Assembly: GCA_964644025.1 (NCBI GenBank)
Contig: CAZXVW010000083.1
Span: 1-17,292, forward strand
Source: CAZXVW01 sp964644025
GTDB taxonomy: Bacteria; Acidobacteriota; Terriglobia; Bryobacterales; Bryobacteraceae
DNA: 17,292 bases
Direction: 5' to 3'
Under the pieces are notes generated by a model. It ran no database searches, had not been told where the DNA came from, and saw nothing but the letters and a program-made list of their open reading frames with translations. How positions within the stretch are numbered: the stretch's first letter is position 1; every line of letters begins with the position of its first letter. Made by a program: the position numbers and the translations under genes. Below are positions 7,066-13,506 of the stretch, one piece after another.

Positions 7066-7845
7066 TTACAGTTTCAGGAGATTACGCAGCCGCTTGGTCT
7101 GCACGCGGCTGACCGGGATCTCGGTTTGCCGCTTGTCGTCCATGCGGAGCTGATAGGAAGACTTGAACCAGGGGATGACTTCCTTGATCCGGTTGATGTT
7201 GACCAGGTAAGAGCGGTGGACCCGCCAGAAGACATCAGGATCGAGGTTGGATTGCAGCTCCTCGATGGTCCGGTAATTCGACCGCCCTTCCAGGTGCGTG
7301 GAAACGACGGTGATCAGTCCGTCGCGAATGGTGGCATAGATGACGTCGTTGGCGTCAACGATGAAATTCCGGTTGTGGCTCTTGACGAGCAGTTTGGTGC
7401 GCTGGGGCCCCGGCTTCACCGGCGCCTTCTCAGCCTTGGCAGTCCCCTTCGTTTTCTCGGCAATTGCCCGGCGGGCCCGTTCCACCGAGATGCGCAACCG
7501 CTCCTTGTCGATCGGCTTCAGGAGATAGTCCATTGCCTCAAGGCGGAAGGCCTCGACAGCGTAATCGTCATAAGCGGTGGCGAGGACAAAGTGAGGCAGG
7601 GGGACGCCCTTCTCCTGTAACCGGCGAATGACGCCGAGGCCGTCCAGCCCCGGCATCTGGACGTCGAGAAACACCAGGTCCGGCTGTTTGGCTTCAATGG
7701 CCTTGACGGCGTCGAGCCCGTTATAGGCCATGCCGATGATGGCGATGTCAGGGTGTTCCTTCAGCAGGTAAGCCAATTCATCGCACGCCAGGCGCTCATC
7801 GTCTACTAAAAGGGTTCTGATGGCGCCTGTTTCCTGCCCCGCCAT
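7066..7845 (-). CDS. LytTR-family response regulator
   Basis: A 259-residue two-component regulator. Residues 10-125 are a CheY-like receiver with the acidic pair Asp15-Asp16 (TLLVDDERLA), phospho-acceptor Asp61 (VFLDVQMPG), Thr90 and Lys110 (LLKPIDKERL), all intact. After a Lys/Ala-rich linker (about 130-148), residues 149-257 form a LytTR DNA-binding domain, with the typical FWRVHRSYLVN (206-216) and a C-terminal IPVSRVQTKRLRN. It belongs to the LytR/AlgR type that usually binds pairs of short direct repeats near promoters. The frame stays open another 57 codons upstream, but those residues show no family match. The ATG chosen puts the receiver at the usual distance and lies about ten bases after an extended -10 box. 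No histidine kinase gene is in the window, so its partner lies elsewhere. It is divergent from inositol-3-phosphate synthase. Confidence 0.9.
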   Translation of the reverse strand: MAGQETGAIRTLLVDDERLACDELAYLLKEHPDIAIIGMAYNGLDAVKAIEAKQPDLVFLDVQMPGLDGLGVIRRLQEKGVPLPHFVLATAYDDYAVEAFRLEAMDYLLKPIDKERLRISVERARRAIAEKTKGTAKAEKAPVKPGPQRTKLLVKSHNRNFIVDANDVIYATIRDGLITVVSTHLEGRSNYRTIEELQSNLDPDVFWRVHRSYLVNINRIKEVIPWFKSSYQLRMDDKRQTEIPVSRVQTKRLRNLLKL

Positions 7846-7849
7846 GAGA

Positions 7850-7898
7850 ATGCTAGTATAGCATCTGGTATCCATTCGATACGCGAAGCGAGATTCGC
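7850..7898. repeat. Three consecutive short inverted repeats in the divergent promoter region
   Basis: Three perfect inverted repeats follow one another: ATGCTA-GTA-TAGCAT (7850-7864), GTATC-CATTC-GATAC (7868-7882) and GCGAA-GCGAGA-TTCGC (7883-7898). They occupy the shared upstream region of the response regulator and inositol-3-phosphate synthase genes, and the first covers the regulator's likely -10 element. They could be operators or hairpins; each arm is only five or six bases, so chance is possible. Confidence 0.4.
7855..7863 (-). promoter_or_regulatory. Extended -10 promoter for the response regulator
   Basis: On the minus strand these bases read TGC TATACT: a TGn extension and five of six matches to TATAAT. 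The expected transcription start would fall within a few bases of the ATG at 7845, implying a leaderless or nearly leaderless mRNA. That agrees with the lack of any Shine-Dalgarno sequence before this ATG. The element sits inside the palindrome ATGCTA-GTA-TAGCAT (7850-7864). Confidence 0.42.
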
Positions 7899-7971
7899 CA
7901 TCCCCGCGCGCGCCGCGATGGCTACCACCAGTTCGCGTTGCCGTCAGCGGGGAACGGATTCCCAGGAAAGG

Positions 7972-7977
7972 AAGGAG
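7972..7977 (+). promoter_or_regulatory. Ribosome-binding site deciding a TTG start for inositol synthase
   Basis: AAGGAG (part of a longer purine run, AAGGAAGGAG) ends eight bases before TTG at 7986. An in-frame ATG 16 codons upstream lacks any such site and would add residues unlike the family, so the TTG is preferred. Confidence 0.7.
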
Positions 7978-7985
7978 CAAACCAG

Positions 7986-9305
7986 TTGTCCACGCAAGAA
8001 CCAGTAAAGATCGCACCGCCGGAGGGAAAGCTTGGCATCATGATCCCCGGGTTGGGAGCTGTCGGCACGACGTTTATCGCCGGGGTGGAAGCTATTCGGC
8101 GCGGTCTGGGCAAACCCATCGGTTCCCTGACCCAGATGGCGACGGTGCGTCTCGGGAAACGGACCGAGGGCCGCACACCGATGATCAAGGATTTCGTTCC
8201 TTTGGCCGGCCTTGATGACCTGGTCTTCACGGGCTGGGATATTTTTGAAGACACCGTTTACGAGTCGGCGTTGAATGCCGGAGTGCTGGAGCGGACGCTG
8301 CTGGATCAACTGAAGGAGCCGCTGGCCGGGATCCGGCCGCTGAGGGCTGTTTTCGAGCAACAGTATGTCCGCAACCTTCATGGCCCGAATGTGAAGCAAG
8401 GCGGCTCGAAGATGGACAAGGCCGAGATGGTCATGGAAGACATTCGGAACTTCCAGGCTTCCAGCGGCGCCACCCGCCTGGTGATGATCTGGTGCGGCTC
8501 GACTGAGGTTTACCATACGCCGACCGAAGTGCACCAGTCGATTGCGGCCTTTGAAGAGGGGCTGCGCGCCAGCGATCCAAACATCGCGCCGAGCCAGATC
8601 TATGCGTACGCGGCGCTCAAGTCCGGGGTCCCGTTCGCCAACGGGGCGCCGAATCTCGCCAGCGACGCGCCCGCGCTGGTGGAACTGGCCCGGGAGCGGG
8701 AGGTGCCGCATTGCGGCAAGGATTTCAAGACCGGCCAGACCTTCATGAAAACTTTGATCGCACCCGGGCTGAAAGCGCGGATGCTCGGCGTACGCGGCTG
8801 GTTTTCGACCAACATTCTCGGCAACCGCGATGGGGAGGTTCTGGAAGACCCCGGTTCCTTCAAAAGCAAAGAGAAAACCAAGCTGTCCGTGCTCGACTAC
8901 ATCCTGCAACCCGACCTCTATCCGGACCTTTACAAAGACATCTGCCACGAGGTTCGCATCAACTACTACCCCCCGCGCGGCGACGCCAAGGAAGGCTGGG
9001 ATAACATCGACATCTTCGGGTGGCTGGGCTACCCGATGCAGATCAAGCTGAATTTTCTCTGCCGCGATTCGATCCTGGCCGCGCCGCTGGCGCTGGACCT
9101 GGTGCTGTTCCTCGACCTGGCGCAGCGCGCTGGGATGAAGGGCATCCAGGAGTGGCTGTCCTTTTATTTCAAGGCGCCGATGACGGCGGAGGGCCTCTAC
9201 CCCGAGCATGACATCTTCATCCAGTTGATGAAGCTGAAGAATACCTTGCGGTGGATGAGAGGCGAGGATCTCATCACCCATCTCGGCCTGGAATACTACG
9301 ACTGA
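7986..9305 (+). CDS. ino1: myo-Inositol-3-phosphate synthase
   Basis: A 439-residue cytoplasmic enzyme that converts D-glucose 6-phosphate to 1D-myo-inositol 3-phosphate with bound NAD, the committed step to inositol, inositol lipids and related solutes. The NAD-binding glycines are in PGLGAVGTTF (21-30). Family signatures follow: VMIWCGSTEVY near 166-176, GKDFKTGQT (244-252), GWFSTNILGNRDG (271-283), the SVLDYIL/HEVRINYYPPRGDAKEGWDNID region (301-342, key conserved residues Asp304, His321, Tyr327, Asp339) and DSILAAPLALDL (361-372). Length matches prokaryotic members. It starts at TTG behind a clear AAGGAG site, which may lower expression. It is divergent from a LytTR regulator, which is therefore a candidate controller. 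A weak hairpin lies just after the stop. Confidence 0.93.
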   Translation: MSTQEPVKIAPPEGKLGIMIPGLGAVGTTFIAGVEAIRRGLGKPIGSLTQMATVRLGKRTEGRTPMIKDFVPLAGLDDLVFTGWDIFEDTVYESALNAGVLERTLLDQLKEPLAGIRPLRAVFEQQYVRNLHGPNVKQGGSKMDKAEMVMEDIRNFQASSGATRLVMIWCGSTEVYHTPTEVHQSIAAFEEGLRASDPNIAPSQIYAYAALKSGVPFANGAPNLASDAPALVELAREREVPHCGKDFKTGQTFMKTLIAPGLKARMLGVRGWFSTNILGNRDGEVLEDPGSFKSKEKTKLSVLDYILQPDLYPDLYKDICHEVRINYYPPRGDAKEGWDNIDIFGWLGYPMQIKLNFLCRDSILAAPLALDLVLFLDLAQRAGMKGIQEWLSFYFKAPMTAEGLYPEHDIFIQLMKLKNTLRWMRGEDLITHLGLEYYD

Positions 9306-9308
9306 GCC

Positions 9309-9330
9309 GGCCTGGGTTTCGATCCGGGCC
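9309..9330 (+). terminator. Possible weak terminator after inositol synthase
   Basis: GGCCTGG (9309-9315) can pair with CCGGGCC (9324-9330) with one G-U pair and an eight-base loop, starting one base or so after the stop region. No T-run follows, so an intrinsic terminator is uncertain. The rest of the 158-base gap to the next gene shows no gene. Confidence 0.25.
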
Positions 9331-9463
9331 GCCATGATTTCCGAGGACTGAGCCCGGCCGAGTTCTCTTCCGGCCGGCGAACGGGGTGGCCTGTCTTGCT
9401 GGCAAACCGGGCCGGCTGGGCGGCTCCTGCTTGCTGTAAACTGATCGCCGAAGGAGAACTCCG

Positions 9464-11566
9464 ATGAAGAGGCATGATCCGCGTGACGGGGGAAACATCT
9501 CGCGGCGCGACGCGTTTCGCGCCGCCTCCTGGCTGGGCGCCGGCCTGGGCGTGGCGAAGGCGTCCCCCGGCGTAGCCCACCAGGCGGCCGGGCCCGCGAA
9601 GGGCGAAGCCGTGGCGCCGCTCAACCGCTTCCCGCGCATGGTGCAGGAGTACTTCGTGGCCCGGGTGCACCGGCTCTACCGGGAGCGGCTCGCGCGGCTG
9701 GCGGCGCTGGAGAGCCGGGCGGATGCGGAGGCTTACGTGCGCTCGGTGCGGGAGAAGATCCGCCGCTCGTTTGGCCCCTTTCCGCCGAAGACGCCGCTGC
9801 GGCCGCGCGTCACCGGCGTGGTGGAGCGGGACGCCTACAAGATCGAGAAGGTCATCTTCGAAAGCCGGCCCGGGTTCCTGGTCACCGCGAACCTTTACGT
9901 TCCCAAGGGACGGAAGTTCCCGCTGCCCGGCGTGGTGGGCACCTGCGGCCACTCGAGCAACGGTAAGGCCGCCGAGTTCTACCAGGCTTTCAGCCAGGGG
10001 CTGGCGCGCATGGGTTACGTGGTGCTGATCTACGATCCCATCGGCCAGGGGGAACGCCTGCAATACGTCGACCCGGCCACCTGGAAGCCGCTCAAGGGAA
10101 CCGGGACGCGCGAGCATCTTTACGCCGGCAACCAGCAGTTCCTGGTGGACGAGTTCTTCGGGATGTGGCGCGCCTGGGACGGCATCCGGGCGCTTGATTA
10201 CTTGATCTCGCGCGAGGAGGTGGACCGGCGGCACCTGGGCGTCACCGGCAACTCCGGCGGCGGGACGATGACAACGTGGCTGTGTGGCCTGGAACAACGA
10301 TGGACGATGGCGGCGCCGAGCTGCTTCGTCACCGAGTTCCGGCGAAACCTGGAGAACGAACTGCCGGCCGACACCGAACAGTGCCCGCCGCGGGCGCTGG
10401 CGCTGGGGCTGGATCACGAGGACTTTCTGGCCGCGCTGGCGCCGAAGCCGGTGATCATCCTGGCCAAGGAGAAAGATTATTTCGACGTGCGGGGCAATGA
10501 GGCCGCCTACCACCGCCTCAAGCGCCTCTACCGGCTGCTCGGGGCCGAGGACAACATTGCCTACTACGCTGGCCCCTCCTACCACGGTTACTCGCAGGAA
10601 AACCGCGAGGCCATGTACCGCTGGTTCAACCGGGTCACGGGCATCTCGGACGCCGGGACGGAGCCGAAGCTGACCATCGAAGAAGAGAAGACCCTGTGGT
10701 GCACGCCGCACGGGCAAGTGGCCGGGCTCGGCTCGCGGCCGGTCTACTCGTTCACTCGCGAGAAATCCAGGCTGTTGCGGCGGAAACGCCTGGACCTTGA
10801 CGGCGGAGCGCTGGCGCGGACCATAGCGGAGGTGCTCCGGATCCCGCCGGGCCGCGGCGTGCCGGAATACCGTATTTTGCGGCCACGCCGGGACCGGCAG
10901 TACCCGCTGCCCAACGCAGTCACCTACATGGTGGCCACCGAGCCAGGGATCCACGCCATCGTCTACCGGCTGTCGAAGGAGCGGCTGCTGTCCCGGCCTC
11001 CGCGGGACAACAAGCGGGCCATCCTGTATGTCTCTCATCTTTCGGCCGACGCCGAACTCCGCGAGGAACCGCTGATTCGCGAGTTGCTCGAAGCCGAGCC
11101 GGACGCCGCTTTGTTCACTTGCGATGTCCGCGGCATTGGGGACGCGCGGCCGGACACGTGCAACCCGGACAGCTTCCGCCAGCCATACGGCAGCGATTAT
11201 TTCTACGCTGCTCACGGGCTGATGCTGGACTACCCTTACGTGGGCCAACGAACCTATGATGTCGTCCGGGTGCTCGACTGGCTGGACGGTTGCGGTCACG
11301 GCGAGATTCACCTGGCGGCGAAAGGATGGGGCGCGATTCCAGCCGCCTTCGCCGCCTTGCTGAGCAGACACGTGACGCGAGTGACGTTGAAAAACGCCCT
11401 GACCTCGTACACGGAGGTGGCCGAAGCCGCCGATTACAACTGGCCGCTGGCGTTGCTCGTGCCGGGCGTTCTCAAATCCTTCGACCTGCCGGACTGCTAC
11501 GGTGCGCTGAAGCAGAAAAACTTGCGGCTGATCGAGCCGTGGGGCGCCAACCCGGCGGTAGGATGA
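9464..11566 (+). CDS. Exported alpha/beta hydrolase (acetyl xylan esterase-like) with a second, degenerate hydrolase half
   Basis: A 700-residue protein. The leader ISRRDAFRAASWLGAG (12-27) is a twin-arginine signal. The first hydrolase domain, about 105-395, carries a complete triad: Ser264 in GNSGGG, an aspartate in KDYFDVRG (338 or 341) and His374 in PSYHGYS. Strand landmarks are PGVVGTCGHSSNGK and VVLIYDPIGQGER. This is the AXE1/acetyl-xylan-esterase-like group, which removes acyl groups from sugars and antibiotics. Residues about 470-700 form a second hydrolase-like module: AILYVSHLSADAEL, LFTCDVRGIGDARP, then HLAAKGWGAIPAAFAALL, where the nucleophile elbow has Gly621 instead of serine, so this half is probably non-catalytic. 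AAGGAG lies seven bases before the ATG. The stop overlaps an ATG in the frame of the following sulfatase, so the two genes form one unit. Substrate is inferred, not shown. Confidence 0.85.
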   Translation: MKRHDPRDGGNISRRDAFRAASWLGAGLGVAKASPGVAHQAAGPAKGEAVAPLNRFPRMVQEYFVARVHRLYRERLARLAALESRADAEAYVRSVREKIRRSFGPFPPKTPLRPRVTGVVERDAYKIEKVIFESRPGFLVTANLYVPKGRKFPLPGVVGTCGHSSNGKAAEFYQAFSQGLARMGYVVLIYDPIGQGERLQYVDPATWKPLKGTGTREHLYAGNQQFLVDEFFGMWRAWDGIRALDYLISREEVDRRHLGVTGNSGGGTMTTWLCGLEQRWTMAAPSCFVTEFRRNLENELPADTEQCPPRALALGLDHEDFLAALAPKPVIILAKEKDYFDVRGNEAAYHRLKRLYRLLGAEDNIAYYAGPSYHGYSQENREAMYRWFNRVTGISDAGTEPKLTIEEEKTLWCTPHGQVAGLGSRPVYSFTREKSRLLRRKRLDLDGGALARTIAEVLRIPPGRGVPEYRILRPRRDRQYPLPNAVTYMVATEPGIHAIVYRLSKERLLSRPPRDNKRAILYVSHLSADAELREEPLIRELLEAEPDAALFTCDVRGIGDARPDTCNPDSFRQPYGSDYFYAAHGLMLDYPYVGQRTYDVVRVLDWLDGCGHGEIHLAAKGWGAIPAAFAALLSRHVTRVTLKNALTSYTEVAEAADYNWPLALLVPGVLKSFDLPDCYGALKQKNLRLIEPWGANPAVG

Positions 11567-11570
11567 AGGT

Positions 11571-11575
11571 AGGAG
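11571..11575 (+). promoter_or_regulatory. Ribosome-binding site choosing the sulfatase start
   Basis: AGGAG lies five bases before ATG 11581. An in-frame ATG at 11563 overlaps the previous stop but lacks a comparable site, and starting at 11581 gives a clean RRREFL twin-arginine leader. Confidence 0.65.
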
Positions 11576-11580
11576 AGACG

Positions 11581-12963
11581 ATGCGAAGACGAGAGTTCTT
11601 AGCCACGGTGACCGGGGTGGCAGGGAGCCGGCTGTGTCCCGCCGCGGACGGCCAGCGGCCCAACGTCTTGATTCTTCAGCCGGACCAGCACCGCGGCATC
11701 ACGCTCGGCTGCGCCGGCGACGAGCAAGCTAAAACGCCGCACCTGGACCGGCTGGCGGCGGGCGGTATCCGGTTCAGCCGGACGGTTTCCTCCAGCCCGG
11801 TGTGCTCGCCGTTCCGCGGCTCTATGCAGACCGGGCTGTACTGTCACACGCACGGCGTGGTCCGCAACAACATCCGGCTCGATCCGAAGCTGACGACCAT
11901 CGCGGAAGTATTCGCGGCCGCCGGTTACGCCACCGGCTACATCGGCAAGTGGCATCTCGACGGGGGCTTGCCGAAGGGTGTCGGCGGCTATATTCCGCCG
12001 GGGCCGCGCCGGCAGGGATGGCAGGAGTGGCTCGGCTATGAGAAGTCGCACGAATTCTTCAAGGTGTGGCGGTACGACGAACATCAGCAAAAGGTTCGCG
12101 TGGAGGGCTACAACTGGGAACCGAGGTGGCACACCGACCAGATGCTGGATTTCGCGCGGCGGCAGAAGGAGGCCGGCAAGCCGTGGCTTTACTACGTGGC
12201 CTACGGCCCGCCGCATCCGCCGCTGCAATGCCCCGAAGAGTACCAGGATCTGTTTCCGCCCTCGCGGTTCCGCCTGCCCCCGGACCTGAGACGGAGGTTT
12301 TCGGGCAAACAAGAACAAGAGGTGCGGAAACTGTGGCAGGTGTACTACGGGCTGGTGGCGGCGATCGATTACGAGGTGGGCCGCGTCGTGGAAGGACTGA
12401 AAGAGCAAGGGCAACTGGAGAATACGATCATTCTCTACACCTCGGATCACGGCGACCGCCTTGGCAGCCACACGGGGTCGAATGGAGACATGCGCGGCAA
12501 AGCGGCGCCGTACGCCACGGCGTTCCGGATTCCCTTGATCATCCACTGGCCCCGCCGAATCAAGGCTGGCCAGGTGTGCGACGCGCTGGTTTCGAGCGTG
12601 GATCTGGCCCCGACAGTGCTCGATCTGGCCGGATTGCCCGTCCCGAAACAGATGCAGGGCGACAGCATGGCCGGCTGGTGCCTGCGCGGCAAAGGACCGC
12701 GCAACCCGGCCATCTATCTGGGCCTGGGCCACGCGGAACAGGGACAGGGCTGGCGGGCCATCTGGAACGGCCGGTACGTTTACTCGCGCGGCCGCTACAA
12801 GGTGCTCTACGATCACCGCAAAGATCCCTGGGAGATGAGCAACCTGCGGGAGGAGCGGCAGCTCGCCGATCACCTGGACCGCCAGCTCCTCGCGCTGGCC
12901 GAAAAGACGAATGATCCGGCGCTGGCGGCCTTGCGCTCCGGCTGGGGCCGGGCCACCCGGTGA
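11581..12963 (+). CDS. Exported sulfatase (formylglycine-dependent, Cys type)
   Basis: A 460-residue arylsulfatase-family enzyme (PF00884). The leader MRRREFLATVTG is twin-arginine-like, pointing to export. The core starts with PNVLILQPDQHRG (27-39), containing the metal-binding aspartate. The activation motif is CSPFRGSMQTG: Cys75 would be oxidised to formylglycine and Arg79 is the usual stabilising arginine. Further expected residues are Lys123 and His125 in IGKWHLDGG, His212 in PPHPPLQ, Asp289-His290 in TSDHGD and Lys307 in MRGKAAPY. All the usual active-site positions are therefore present, so an active hydrolase of sulfate esters is likely, probably on a carbohydrate given the esterase-like gene directly upstream. 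The enzyme that makes formylglycine (FGE or anaerobic SME) is not in the window. Substrate class is not determinable from sequence. Confidence 0.92.
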   Translation: MRRREFLATVTGVAGSRLCPAADGQRPNVLILQPDQHRGITLGCAGDEQAKTPHLDRLAAGGIRFSRTVSSSPVCSPFRGSMQTGLYCHTHGVVRNNIRLDPKLTTIAEVFAAAGYATGYIGKWHLDGGLPKGVGGYIPPGPRRQGWQEWLGYEKSHEFFKVWRYDEHQQKVRVEGYNWEPRWHTDQMLDFARRQKEAGKPWLYYVAYGPPHPPLQCPEEYQDLFPPSRFRLPPDLRRRFSGKQEQEVRKLWQVYYGLVAAIDYEVGRVVEGLKEQGQLENTIILYTSDHGDRLGSHTGSNGDMRGKAAPYATAFRIPLIIHWPRRIKAGQVCDALVSSVDLAPTVLDLAGLPVPKQMQGDSMAGWCLRGKGPRNPAIYLGLGHAEQGQGWRAIWNGRYVYSRGRYKVLYDHRKDPWEMSNLREERQLADHLDRQLLALAEKTNDPALAALRSGWGRATR

Positions 12964-13008
12964 ACCAGCGGGACGTTTTTGCCGATACTCTGGTAGGAGG
13001 ACTCGCCG

Positions 13009-13506
13009 ATGCGGAAGACGCTTTCTTGCCTGTGCCTGGCTGTAGTGGCAGTGGCTGCGGGACCGGTAGTATTGAAAGACTACCCGATCACGAGCCTGGA
13101 GGGGGTGATTTCCCGCACCGGCGTGACGCTGAACCGAACTCTTACCACGGATCGTAACGGCTCGCTCCAGATAGTGGCCCGCGGTCCACGAACCGTGCAC
13201 CTGTTCGAGACCGGGCCGATCGACGTCGAAAACGCCCGTCTCATTTACCAGGCCAAACTCAGAACCCTGAACGTGAAAGGCGACGCCTACCTGGAGATGT
13301 TGTGTCACTTTCCCGGCCGGGGTGAGTTCTTTTCCCGAGGGCTTCAGTACGCTTTGTCAGGCACAAATGACTGGGTCAGCGTGGAGACCATGTTTTTCCT
13401 GCGGAAAGGAGAAAACCCGGACAACATCAAGCTGAACCTCGTGTTCACGGGCAAGGGCATGGCCTGGATCGACGAGATCAAGCTGCTCAAGGCGCCACTC
13501 GAATAG
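13009..13506 (+). CDS. Small exported protein, carbohydrate-binding-like jelly roll (tentative)
   Basis: A 165-residue protein I do not recognise by name. Residues 1-17 form a Sec signal peptide (LSCLCLAVVAVAAG). The rest is beta-rich: NRTLTTDRNGSLQIVARG near 42-59, then LIYQAKLRTLNVKGDAYLEM, NDWVSVETMFFLRKGENPDN and a closing GKGMAWIDEIKLLKAP. The final W-IDEI-L strand after a 'defined sequence of N-hydrophobic strand' is a frequent ending of jelly-roll carbohydrate-binding modules, so sugar binding or a structural role is possible; no catalytic motif is visible. AGGAGG lies eight bases before the ATG, and the gene starts 45 bases after the sulfatase stop, so it probably belongs to the esterase-sulfatase unit. 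Its last 20 bases overlap the end of the convergent membrane-protein gene. Confidence 0.72.
   Translation: MRKTLSCLCLAVVAVAAGPVVLKDYPITSLEGVISRTGVTLNRTLTTDRNGSLQIVARGPRTVHLFETGPIDVENARLIYQAKLRTLNVKGDAYLEMLCHFPGRGEFFSRGLQYALSGTNDWVSVETMFFLRKGENPDNIKLNLVFTGKGMAWIDEIKLLKAPLE

Noticed and set aside
7928..7950. Possible LytTR direct-repeat binding site (CCAGTTCGC and a following GCGTTGCCG)
   Set aside because: The two elements deviate from the LytTR consensus at several positions and the spacing is not convincing.
7846..8016. Longer version of the response regulator starting 57 codons upstream
   Set aside because: The added residues show no family similarity, would span the likely promoter and would overlap the inositol synthase start. 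The receiver domain starts properly from the ATG at 7845.
9296..11371. 691-codon minus-strand open frame opposite the hydrolase gene
   Set aside because: The plus strand has a ribosome-binding site, Tat leader and full catalytic triad; the antisense product has no recognisable domain.
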